From the NCBI RefSeq assembly GCF_030159095.1, contig NZ_BRXS01000009.1:1-64000 (forward strand): DNA of 64,000 nt, in the 5' to 3' direction. The number at the start of each line of letters is the position of its first letter. Position 1 is the stretch's first letter. The position numbers and the translations under genes were made by a program. The notes beneath the pieces are model-generated. The model was not told where the DNA came from, did not search any database, and saw nothing but the letters and a program-made list of their open reading frames with translations. Below, piece after piece: positions 57,666 through 64,000 of this stretch. This stretch comes from Roseisolibacter agri (GTDB lineage Bacteria; Gemmatimonadota; Gemmatimonadetes; Gemmatimonadales; Gemmatimonadaceae).

Positions 57666-59000
57666 CTAGCGAGCTTCGGCCAGGCCGAACGCCGCCCCCG
57701 TCCGCCGCGCGACGCTCCGCGCCGCGTCCAACAGCTGTCCATAGGCGGCGTCCTCGAGCGAGAGGGCGGTGGGGCCCGCGTCGGGGGCGTGGGCCTCGCC
57801 GCCCACCACCGAGCGCCACCGCGACACGTGCCCGAAGCCCAGGGCGTGCAGCAACTCGTGGCCGACGACGTGGCGGTCGCGGAGGAGGGCCGGCGTCCGC
57901 ACCTCGACCAGCGCGTCGCTGATCTCGCCGTCGCCGTTCCACGACACCGTCGCGAAGCCTGCGGCGTGGAGGTTGGGGGTCACCTGCGCCGTTATTCCCC
58001 ACCAGTCGGGCTGCCGCGGGGCGTCGGCGGGTACGGGCCGGAAGAGCGTCGCGCCCCAGTCGCGCTCCAGCGCGCGCGCGACTGCCCAGAAGCCGGCCGA
58101 ATCGGCGGGCGAGGCCGCGCGGCCGCCCGTGCTCCAGACGGCGAGCGGGATCGGGCGCCGATCGTCGGGCCAGCCCACCGGCGCGCCGGCCGACTCGCGC
58201 GCGGCCGTGTCGGGGCGCAGGCGCGCCGCGCGCCAGAAGCGCGAGCCGTCGGCGGCGCTGGCGCGCGCGGCCGTCAGGTCCACGTCGAGCGTCGTCCCCG
58301 CGAAGGTGCCCGTGCGCACGGTCCAGCGGCGCGGCAGCAGCACCACGTCGGCCCGCGCGCCCGCGAAGGGCGCCGGCAGCGGCGCCTCCGCGCCGAACCA
58401 CGCCGCGCCCCCGGCCGACGGGTCGGGATCGACGCGGAGCGCGCGCGGGGCATCCGTGTCGGCGGCGCGCGGGCCGGTGAGCGGCAGCGCGAAGCGTCCC
58501 GCGGCGTCGGTGCGCAGCGTGTCGGCGCGGCCGCTGACGCGCTGCACGATCACGCGCGCGCGCGGCGGCGGGGTGCCGTCGGCCGTGTGCAGGCGTCCGC
58601 GCAGGGCGGCCACCACGCGCACCGGCGTGAGCGTCGGGCCGACGCGCGTCCAGGCGACGGCGGTCGTGGCGCCGGCCGCGCGCGCGACCGCCACGCCCGG
58701 CCCCGCGAACGCCAGCACGCGCGGATCCTCGGCGCTCCAGCGCACGTCGCGCGCGATCGAGTCGGGGAGCCCGGCGGGCAGCGCGGGCCCGTCGAAGCGC
58801 AGCGTGTCGCCGACGGCGACGGTGCGCGCCGCACGCGTCGTCGTGGTGCGGCGGAACGTGCCCGGCGGCCACTTCGTCGAGTCGGCCCACCACGGCTGCG
58901 GCGCGGGGCGCGGCGCCGGGCGCCCGCGCGCTGGCTGCGCGCCGAGCGGCACGCTCGAGAGCAGCAGCAGCGCGAGCACGGTCAGGCGTCGAACGGACAT
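57666..59000 (-). CDS. Secreted metzincin-like zinc protease
   Basis: The 444-aa protein has a signal peptide (LTVLALLLLSSVPLGAQ), a Big_2-like region (VRWSAEDPRVLAFAGPGVAVARAAG), a carboxypeptidase-regulatory-like beta domain (LRGRLHTADGTPPPRARVIVQ) and, near the C-terminus, the zinc site VVGHELLHALGFGHVSRW, a full HExxHxxGxxH motif. A protease of the matrixin type acting outside the cell is likely. The Met-turn residue is not obvious. Divergent from the next small secreted protein. Confidence 0.82.
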   Translation of the reverse strand: MSVRRLTVLALLLLSSVPLGAQPARGRPAPRPAPQPWWADSTKWPPGTFRRTTTTRAARTVAVGDTLRFDGPALPAGLPDSIARDVRWSAEDPRVLAFAGPGVAVARAAGATTAVAWTRVGPTLTPVRVVAALRGRLHTADGTPPPRARVIVQRVSGRADTLRTDAAGRFALPLTGPRAADTDAPRALRVDPDPSAGGAAWFGAEAPLPAPFAGARADVVLLPRRWTVRTGTFAGTTLDVDLTAARASAADGSRFWRAARLRPDTAARESAGAPVGWPDDRRPIPLAVWSTGGRAASPADSAGFWAVARALERDWGATLFRPVPADAPRQPDWWGITAQVTPNLHAAGFATVSWNGDGEISDALVEVRTPALLRDRHVVGHELLHALGFGHVSRWRSVVGGEAHAPDAGPTALSLEDAAYGQLLDAARSVARRTGAAFGLAEAR

Positions 59001-59130
59001 CCGCGTGATACCACGCCTGCCGCCGCGAGTGCCGCGCACGGACGCGTGGTGCAGCTGCACCATGCCTCCCGCGCCCGCGACGGGCATGCTGCGACGCGCC
59101 ATCGCTCCCATCTTCCCGCCGAGGTCCGTC

Positions 59131-59985
59131 ATGCGCCCACTCGTCGTCGTCGCCACGCTCACGCTCGTCCATCTCGCGGCCGCCGAGGCCGCGCACGCGC
59201 AGGGCGGGCTGGTGGGACGCATGCGCCGCCGCGCGGAGGAGGCGCTCGTCGGCGCCAACGAGCGGAAGGGTGGGCTGCCGGCGGGCTTCGCGCGGCCGGA
59301 GTACGCGCTCACCGAGGCGCGCGTGGCGGCGATCCTGCGCGGCGCCGAACGCGCGACCGCGGCCGCGGCGCGCAACCGCGAGCTGCTGGCGGCGGCCTCG
59401 CGCCCCAGCACGCGCGCGCCGTCGGCCGACGAGGCGGCGGCCGCGGCGCACGCGCGCTGCACGCTGGATGTGGGCGCGGCGCTGTCCGCGATGCGCCTGG
59501 GACGCAACGGCGCGGAGACGGACGCGACGCGCCGCCGGCTGCTGGAGCTGCAGCAGCGCGCGGAGCGCATGAACCGCGACCTCGAGGCGCAGCAGCGCGC
59601 GGGCCGGCCCATCGACGAGCGCGCGGCGATGCGCACCGCGCTCGCGACGACGGACACGATCGCGCGCCTGCTGGGCAAGTCGTGCCCGCCGCCGCCCGAG
59701 AGCGCGTGGCGCCTGGGGAGCGACGAGGACGACGAGACGGAGCAGAAGCCGCGCGAGGGCCCGCGGCCGGGCGAGCAGAATCCCGACTCGGTGTTCCGGA
59801 GCGAGTCGGGCCTCGACGACCGGCAGTGGGGCGTGGTCCGCGACAAGCTCATCGCGTTCTTCGAGGCGAGCGCGCGCGACGTCGCGCCCGCGGGCTTCGC
59901 GGACGACGAGGTGCGCGCGCTGCGCGCCGCGATGCCGGCGCTGCAGCGCTACCGCGCGCAGCTGCAGGGCCAGAAGGGCTGGTGA
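59131..59985 (+). CDS. Secreted helical protein of unknown function
   Basis: A 284-aa protein with a signal peptide (LVVVATLTLVHLAAAEAAHAQ). The mature part is helical and Ala/Arg-rich, with one cysteine pair far apart (HARCTLD, GKSCPPPP) and an acidic linker (GSDEDDETEQ). I recognise no family. ATG at 59131 is preceded by GAGG. The phosphodiester glycosidase gene starts seven bases after the stop, so the two are cotranscribed. Confidence 0.7.
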   Translation: MRPLVVVATLTLVHLAAAEAAHAQGGLVGRMRRRAEEALVGANERKGGLPAGFARPEYALTEARVAAILRGAERATAAAARNRELLAAASRPSTRAPSADEAAAAAHARCTLDVGAALSAMRLGRNGAETDATRRRLLELQQRAERMNRDLEAQQRAGRPIDERAAMRTALATTDTIARLLGKSCPPPPESAWRLGSDEDDETEQKPREGPRPGEQNPDSVFRSESGLDDRQWGVVRDKLIAFFEASARDVAPAGFADDEVRALRAAMPALQRYRAQLQGQKGW

Positions 59986-59992
59986 AGGGCCG

Positions 59993-60928
59993 GTGATCGG
60001 GCGCACGCGGCGCACGGCGCTGCTCGCCGCCGCGCTGCTCGTTCCCGCGCTTCCGTCGTCGCGGCTGGCGCTCCGCACGGACGCGGGCTGGCGGACGTGG
60101 TGGCGCGCCGATGCCGCGCCCGCGACGTGGGCGCAGGCCGCGCCGGAGATCGCGCGCGCGGTGCGCTGGCGTCCCGGCGCCGACGGCGTCGCGTGGGGCA
60201 CGCTGGACCTCGCGGGCGACGGCAGCGCGTGGCGCGTGCACGTGCTGGTCGCGCGCGTGGATCCGCGGCGCGCGCGGCTGCGCCTCGACGGCGATGCGCT
60301 CGCGGTGGGCCCACGCGCGGCGACGCGCAGCTGGAACGTCGAGCGCGCGGACACCACGCGCGCGCCGCTGCTGGCGTTCAACGCGGGTCAGTTCACCGAC
60401 GCGGGCCCGTGGGGCTGGGTCGTGGACGCGGGCCGCGAGGTCGCGCCGCCGGGTCACGCGCCGCTCGCGCCGGCGGTCGTGGCCGACAGCGCGGGCCGCA
60501 TCCGCCTGGTGCCGCCCGACTCGATCGACGCGGTGCGCGCCGCGGGCGGCATCGCGGCGGCGATCCAGTCGTATCCGATGCTGCTGGACGCGGGCGGGCG
60601 CGTACCCGACGCGCTGCGCGCCGAGGGGCGCGGCGTGGACGTCGCGCACCGCGACGCGCGGCTCGCGCTGGGGATCGATCGCGACGGGCGCGTGCTGCTC
60701 GTGCTGACGCGCTTCCGCGCGCCGGGCGGACGCCTCGTGCCGCTGCCCGTCGGCCTCACGGTGCCCGAGCTCGCGGCGCTGATGGGCGCCCTCGGCTGCG
60801 AGCGCGCGGTGGCGCTGGACGGCGGCGTGTCGGGGCAGCTGCTGGTGCGCGAACGAACCGGACGCACGCTGCGGTGGCCGGGGTGGCGCGATGTGCCGTT
60901 GGGGGTACGGTTCGAGCCGGTGCGGTGA
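59993..60928 (+). CDS. Phosphodiester glycosidase (NAGPA-like) family protein
   Basis: A 311-aa protein of the NAGPA/DUF2233 family: LLAFNAGQFTDAGPWGWVVD, AAIQSYPMLLDAGG, HRDARLALGIDRDGRVLLVL and MGALGCERAVALDGGVSGQL. The last motif carries the Asp-Gly-Gly of the active site. The human member uncovers mannose-6-phosphate; bacterial ones act on exopolysaccharide or phosphodiester sugars. An N-terminal hydrophobic segment (TALLAAALLVPALPS) suggests export. GTG at 59993 has a GAAGGG ribosome site. Confidence 0.85.
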   Translation: MIGRTRRTALLAAALLVPALPSSRLALRTDAGWRTWWRADAAPATWAQAAPEIARAVRWRPGADGVAWGTLDLAGDGSAWRVHVLVARVDPRRARLRLDGDALAVGPRAATRSWNVERADTTRAPLLAFNAGQFTDAGPWGWVVDAGREVAPPGHAPLAPAVVADSAGRIRLVPPDSIDAVRAAGGIAAAIQSYPMLLDAGGRVPDALRAEGRGVDVAHRDARLALGIDRDGRVLLVLTRFRAPGGRLVPLPVGLTVPELAALMGALGCERAVALDGGVSGQLLVRERTGRTLRWPGWRDVPLGVRFEPVR

Positions 60929-60932
60929 GATT

Positions 60933-61089
60933 CGGAGGACGGTGAGGCGGAGGACGGAACGGCGGAAGACGATACGGCGGGAAACGGTGAAGCGGACGCC
61001 GCGAGCCTGAAGCTCGGAGCGTCCGCCGTCTCGTCTCACGCCTCTTCGTCTCTCGCCTCATCGTCCTCCGCCGTTCCGTCCTCCGCCTC
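60933..61089. repeat. Palindromic element A5
   Basis: Family A copy between convergent genes, four bases after one stop codon and touching the other. Apex AGCGGACGCCGCGAGCCTGA, then AGCTCGGAGCGTCCGCC. Outer right arm GCCGTTCCGTCCTCCGCC. Confidence 0.88.
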
Positions 61090-61567
61090 ATCGCGGTGCC
61101 GCCAGCGCCGCCGCTCCCGCCTGCGCCACCTGCCCGTCCTGCGCCGCGCTCGCGCCGCTGACGCCCACCGCGCCGACGACGACGGCGCTCACCGTCACCG
61201 GCACGCCGCCCTCGACGGCGAACATGTCGGGGAGATTCATGAGCGCGCCCGCGTTGCCGCGGCCGAGCAGCTCGCTCCACGCGCGGGAGGAGCGGCCGTA
61301 GCGCGCGGCCGTGCGCGCCTTGGCGCGCGCGACGTCGCAGAGCGCGGGGAGCACGCCGTCCTGCCGCGCCATGGCCACCGGCTCGCCGCCCGCGTCGACG
61401 ACGACGATGCAGACGTTGAGGCTCATGCGCGTCGACTCGGCCTCCGATGCGGCGAGCGCCCGCCGCGCGCCGTCGAGGCTCAGCGTGGGCGCCTGGCGCG
61501 TCTGCGCGTGGACGACCGTCGTCGCACCGAGGACGAGCAGCAGTAGGCAGTCGATGCGGAAGCGCAT
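61088..61567 (-). CDS. HbpS/GlcG-like heme-degrading domain protein, exported
   Basis: A 159-aa protein with a signal peptide (LLLLVLGATTVVHAQ) and the HbpS/GlcG domain: MSLNVCIVVVDAGGEPVAMARQDG, KARTAARYGRSS, GGVPVTVSAVVVGAVGVSGASAAQDGQVAQAG. The family binds heme or acts in oxidative-stress sensing; many members have no proven role. It lies downstream of the tiny frame at 61646-61687 and a hairpin. Its stop codon closes element A5. Confidence 0.87.
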   Translation of the reverse strand: MRFRIDCLLLLVLGATTVVHAQTRQAPTLSLDGARRALAASEAESTRMSLNVCIVVVDAGGEPVAMARQDGVLPALCDVARAKARTAARYGRSSRAWSELLGRGNAGALMNLPDMFAVEGGVPVTVSAVVVGAVGVSGASAAQDGQVAQAGAAALAAPR

Positions 61568-61594
61568 GGCGTGGAGGAGGGGGACGACGCCGAA

Positions 61595-61625
61595 CGCCGG
61601 CGCCCGCGCTCGCGGGACGCCGGCG
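61595..61625. terminator. Hairpin between the tiny frame and the HbpS-like gene
   Basis: CGCCGGCG (61595-61602) and CCCGC pair with GCGGG and CGCCGGCG (61618-61625), with one bulged A. It would stop or attenuate minus-strand transcripts after the 13-codon frame and before the HbpS-like gene. Confidence 0.55.
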
Positions 61626-61645
61626 ACGCCGAATGCGAGCGGCGC

Positions 61646-61687
61646 TCAGACGAAGTAGAGGATGATGCGGCGATAGAGCTCGTACAT
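61646..61687 (-). CDS. Candidate 13-aa peptide MYELYRRIILYFV
   Basis: ATG at 61687 has GGGAG six bases upstream and the frame stops after 13 residues, with a strong hairpin 20 bases later. The peptide is very hydrophobic and aromatic with two central arginines, unlike a random frame in this GC-rich DNA (it uses TAC, ATC and TTC codons). It could be a leader peptide for the downstream gene or a small membrane peptide. No homologue is known to me. Confidence 0.4.
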   Translation of the reverse strand: MYELYRRIILYFV

Positions 61688-61775
61688 GGCGATCTCCCGT
61701 GGAGGTGAGGCGCGCGACAACGTGCGCGCATGCTAGTGGTGCGTGGCGGCGTGGGGATGGTGCAGGTGCACCAGA

Positions 61776-61922
61776 TGTGGAGGACGATGCGGCGGAGGAC
61801 GGAACGGCGGAGCACGATGATGCGTGAAACGATGAAGCGGACGCCTTGAGCTCCAGGCTCGCAGCGTCCGCCTTTCCGTATCGCGCCGTATCGTCCTCCG
61901 CCGTTCCGTTCTCCGCTTCACC
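61776..61922. repeat. Palindromic element A6
   Basis: Family A copy. Arms GGCGGAGGACGGAACGGCGG against GCCGTTCCGTTCTCCGC, apex GCGGACGCCTTGAGCTCC and CGCAGCGTCCGCC. It abuts the stop codon of the AraC-type gene. Confidence 0.87.
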
Positions 61923-61923
61923 G

Positions 61924-62820
61924 TTAGGCGACTCTCCGTCCCACCCGCATCGCCGCGCACGCCCGCGCGTACGCGCCCGGCGTCACGCCCACCACGCGGC
62001 GGAAGCGGCGCGTGAGGTGGCTCTGGTCGGCGAAGCCGGTCGCGAACGCCACGTCGGCGATCGGGTCGCCGCGGCGCAGGCGCAGCTTCGCCTGCTCGAC
62101 GCGCACCAGCTCCAGGTAGGCGTGCGGCGGCAGCCCGACGGCGACGCGGAAGGCGCGCGCGAGTCGCGCCGGCGCGAGGTGCGCCGCGTCCGCCAGCGTC
62201 GCCAGCGAGAGCGGCTGCGCGAAGCCGTCGTGCAGGAGCGCGCGCGCCGCGCGCACGCCGCGCGCGGTGGTCGCGCTGTCGACGACGTGGCGCGCGGTGG
62301 CGGTCGCGCACGCGTGCCGCTGCAGGAGCGTGCTCAGGGCGTCGGCCAGCAGCACCTCGCCGCGCAGCGTGTCGCCGCGGGGCGCGTTGGCGAGCGCGGT
62401 GTGGGCGGCGGCGAGGCGCACCGCCAGCGCGGCGTCGGGGAGGAAGCTCGACGCGAACAGGCGGCGCGTGCCCGGCGCGTGCTCGCCCGCGGTCGCGCAG
62501 GCCGCGGCCAGCGGACCGCCGTCGGCCAGGCGCGCCAGCAGCGCGGGCGGCGGATAGAGCGCGCGGTAGCGCCAGCCGCCCGGCGCGGGCTCGCCGTCGT
62601 GCGGCTCGCCGGGCTCGATCACCACCACGCCGCCGGGGCGGTAGAGCGCCACGCCGCCGCGATAGCGGCTGGACGCGGCACCCGACTCGACGACGGCGAG
62701 CACGAAGGTGTCGTGCGTGTGCGGCGCGAACCGGTGACGCACGAAGGTGGCGTGCAGGAGCTCGAGCGGCTCGGGGAGCGCGACGCGGACGAGCGTGGCG
62801 GACTCGCGGCTGACGGGCAC
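61924..62820 (-). CDS. AraC-family transcriptional regulator
   Basis: The 298-aa protein has an N-terminal cupin (RHRFAPHTHDTFVLAVVESG, RPGGVVVIEPGEPHDGEPAPG) and a C-terminal AraC double helix-turn-helix (SLATLADAAHLAPARLARAFRVAVGLPPHAYLELVRVEQAKLRLRRG, then DPIADVAFATGFADQSHLTRRFRRVVGVTPGAYAR). It belongs to the AraC_binding/AraE-like cupin group that responds to a small ligand, often near exporters. GTG at 62820 is chosen because it opens the cupin; other starts cannot be excluded. Confidence 0.85.
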   Translation of the reverse strand: MPVSRESATLVRVALPEPLELLHATFVRHRFAPHTHDTFVLAVVESGAASSRYRGGVALYRPGGVVVIEPGEPHDGEPAPGGWRYRALYPPPALLARLADGGPLAAACATAGEHAPGTRRLFASSFLPDAALAVRLAAAHTALANAPRGDTLRGEVLLADALSTLLQRHACATATARHVVDSATTARGVRAARALLHDGFAQPLSLATLADAAHLAPARLARAFRVAVGLPPHAYLELVRVEQAKLRLRRGDPIADVAFATGFADQSHLTRRFRRVVGVTPGAYARACAAMRVGRRVA

Positions 62821-63252
62821 GGCGAAGAGGCGCGTGGACGCGACGACGATGCGGGGCCTTTCCCCATACGGGGGCCGACGCGCGCTGGTGCCAATCCCGC
62901 AGCGTCCGCGCGCGCCGGTGACGATCCGACACGGCGATCGCGTCGATGGTTGCAATCGCGCTGCGCGTGTGTGCGGCGTGTGAAGATGTGTGCGACGCGT
63001 TCGGGACGAGCCGTCGACGCGCGGCGCGCCTGGGACCGGACGTGCGCGCCGCGGGGCAGGACGAGCGCGCGTGCGCGTCGCACGTCGCGGCGGGCGCGCC
63101 GTCCCGGGACGCGCCGTGCCGTGCGCGGCCGGGACGTACAAGCCCAGGGGCACGCGGCATCGTAGCGTCGCGATGCGTCGCGACGTCCGGGCGGGCGTCG
63201 GCGCGCGAGAAGGCTTCCCGAGATCGCCCTGCCCGTCGCACCGGAGGAATCG
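62821..63252. other. Intergenic stretch without visible genes
   Basis: These 432 bases hold neither a convincing gene nor a palindromic element. They must contain the divergent control regions of the AraC-type gene and the lipoprotein gene. The only clear signal is GGAGG five bases before the latter's ATG. Confidence 0.5.
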
Positions 63253-63708
63253 ATGCGTGCTCACCGCCGTCCCCGTGCCGCCCTCGCCAGCGCCGTCCTC
63301 GCGGCCGCGCTCTCCCTCGCCGCCTGCGCGTCGACGCCCTCGAGCCGCGACGCGTCGTCCACCGACTTCCGTCTGAACCGCCCGCGCCCCGGCGACGTGT
63401 CGATGCGCACGATCCAGGGCGAGGCGCTGTCGCGCGATCCCGCGCGCCCGCTGCTCGACGTGCTGGCGTCCTACTGGCCGACGCAGATGCGCGGCGATCC
63501 GCGCGCGGTGCAGCTCGGCGGCGACCAGGGGATGGGCGCGTACGTCAACGGCAACTACATGGGCGGCTGGGACTTCCTGCGCACCGTGCGCTCGGGGGAG
63601 CTGGTGCGCGTCCAGCGCCTGACGCAGTCGGAGGAGTTCCTGCGCTTCGGCCGCACGCACCCGAATGGGGCGGTGGAGCTGACGTTCCGGGGGTCGTTGC
63701 GCCGGTGA
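63253..63708 (+). CDS. Lipoprotein with a plug-like module, unknown function
   Basis: A 151-aa protein with signal peptide and lipobox (LSLAACAST). The C-terminal half (VQLGGDQGMGAYVNGNYMGGWDFLRTVRSGELVRVQRLTQSEEFLRFGRTHPNGAVELTFRG, in segments) resembles the TonB-receptor plug pattern of a displayed name-loop, a V-x-x-I-x-x-L step and a R-F-G-x-x-H-x-x-G ending, but there is no barrel. Similar short lipoproteins occur in Gemmatimonadota. GGAGG precedes ATG at 63253. Confidence 0.75.
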   Translation: MRAHRRPRAALASAVLAAALSLAACASTPSSRDASSTDFRLNRPRPGDVSMRTIQGEALSRDPARPLLDVLASYWPTQMRGDPRAVQLGGDQGMGAYVNGNYMGGWDFLRTVRSGELVRVQRLTQSEEFLRFGRTHPNGAVELTFRGSLRR

Positions 63709-63710
63709 CC

Positions 63711-63868
63711 GCGGAGGACGGAACGGCGGAGAACGATGGAGCGGAGGACGGAACGGCGTGAAACGAAGAGGCGGACCCTTCGCGCTTGAAGCCTCAAGCG
63801 AAGGTCCGCCTCTCCGTATCGCGCTGTATCGTCTTCCGCCGTTCCGTCCTCCGCCGTTCCGTCCTCCG
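63711..63868. repeat. Palindromic element A7
   Basis: Family A copy between convergent genes. Arms GCGGAGGACGGAACGGCGG against CCGCCGTTCCGTCCTCCGC, apex GAGGCGGACCCTTCGCGCTT, then GAAGCCTCAAGCGAAGGTCC. It touches the stop codon of the partial gene at the window end. Confidence 0.9.
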
Positions 63869-64000
63869 CTACTTGACGGCGATCGGAGTCGTGAGCTGCA
63901 GATTGTCCCATCGCAGCGCCAGCGTTCCCGCGTTCGCGCCCGCCGGCTCGATCGCGATCGTGAACTGCTCGACCGGAGTGCTCAGCGTCGTGCTGGTGAG
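63869..64000 (-). CDS. C-terminus of a DUF2911-like protein (partial)
   Basis: The window end cuts this gene. The visible 43 residues end PVEQFTIAIEPAGANAGTLA, then LRWDNLQLTTPIAVK and TAG at 63869-63871. The pattern E-x-L/F-T-I-x-I-x-P, a Gly-rich turn and L-x-L-x-W-x-x-x-x-x-x-V-P is how DUF2911 domains usually close; these secreted proteins are common in Gemmatimonadota and their function is unknown. The assignment rests on the tail only. Confidence 0.55.
   Translation of the reverse strand, partial: LTSTTLSTPVEQFTIAIEPAGANAGTLALRWDNLQLTTPIAVK

Noticed and set aside
5286-63868. CRISPR arrays
   Set aside because: The repeats in this window are palindromic or tandem units dispersed between genes, not regular repeats with unique spacers, and no cas gene is present.
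1-64000. tRNA, rRNA or riboswitch genes
   Set aside because: No cloverleaf, rRNA segment or known riboswitch core could be recognised by eye; a covariance search was not possible.

Overview
The window is very GC-rich. Its gene families point to a member of Gemmatimonadota, possibly a Gemmatirosa-like soil bacterium: a PadR regulator next to a MacB/FtsX permease with the N-terminal extension typical of that phylum, a Ser/Thr kinase fused to a large periplasmic repeat region, a SusC/SusD pair, a haloperoxidase beside a beta-barrel gene, and twin ferritin-like Tat proteins. The organism is an inference; no rRNA or tRNA gene was seen. A plasmid-type replication initiator (31116-31958) followed by four 12-bp direct repeats raises the possibility of a secondary replicon.

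Layout: 1-127 tail of an IS5-like transposase that cuts into a lipoprotein gene. 586-3624 a compact arsenic operon on the minus strand (arsR-arsM-arsN2-arsC-aqpS) with four-base overlaps. 3702-5274 LuxR-type regulator and a lipoprotein. 5565-9933 minus-strand cluster (VOC protein, HAD-deaminase fusion, glycosyltransferase 9, zinc ribbon, SPFH protein). 10066-18060 kinase, amidohydrolase and M1 aminopeptidase. 18134-22547 two ferritin-like proteins, an EamA transporter and a beta-propeller lipoprotein. 22656-28768 PepSY membrane protein and the SusC/SusD operon. 29051-30989 S41 protease and a small protein. 31116-35420 RepA-like protein, PadR and permease. 35424-41281 two SDRs, a GT39 transferase, a phospholipase D-like protein and a MerR-like regulator. 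41295-45731 haloperoxidase, barrel, hydrolase and acyltransferase. 45830-49636 receiver protein plus an NtrC-type two-component system. 49737-50672 a histone H1-like protein with an acidic half and a basic half. 51420-57423 a complete tolC-adaptor-RND efflux operon. 57666-64000 secreted proteins: a metzincin-like protease, a phosphodiester glycosidase, an HbpS-like protein, an AraC regulator and a DUF2911-like tail.

The most unusual feature is a set of long palindromic intergenic elements. Three families (here A, B and C) occupy 14 loci in 64 kb. Family A (about 140-175 nt, 7 copies) is built from a 15-nt unit, GGCGGAGGACGGAAC, folded back on itself around a conserved apex. Family B (about 160-180 nt, 3 copies plus a diverged one) starts and ends with GTTCGGGTCCGGCG-type arms. 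Family C (about 225-260 nt, 4 copies) is usually bordered by CACGCAG heptamers. B and C share modules and form composites. At 13 of 14 loci the element lies directly 3' of a gene, often touching the stop codon; one copy supplies the last codons of a gene. Ordinary perfect-stem terminators occur at other gene ends, so the two classes seem to substitute for each other.

A second theme is a promoter layout consistent with leaderless mRNAs: a -10-like hexamer sits exactly 6 or 7 nt before the start codon of many genes (arsR, LuxR, kinase, M1 peptidase, MerR, histidine kinase, acyltransferase, PepSY, repA), while other genes, mostly inside operons, carry clear Shine-Dalgarno sequences.
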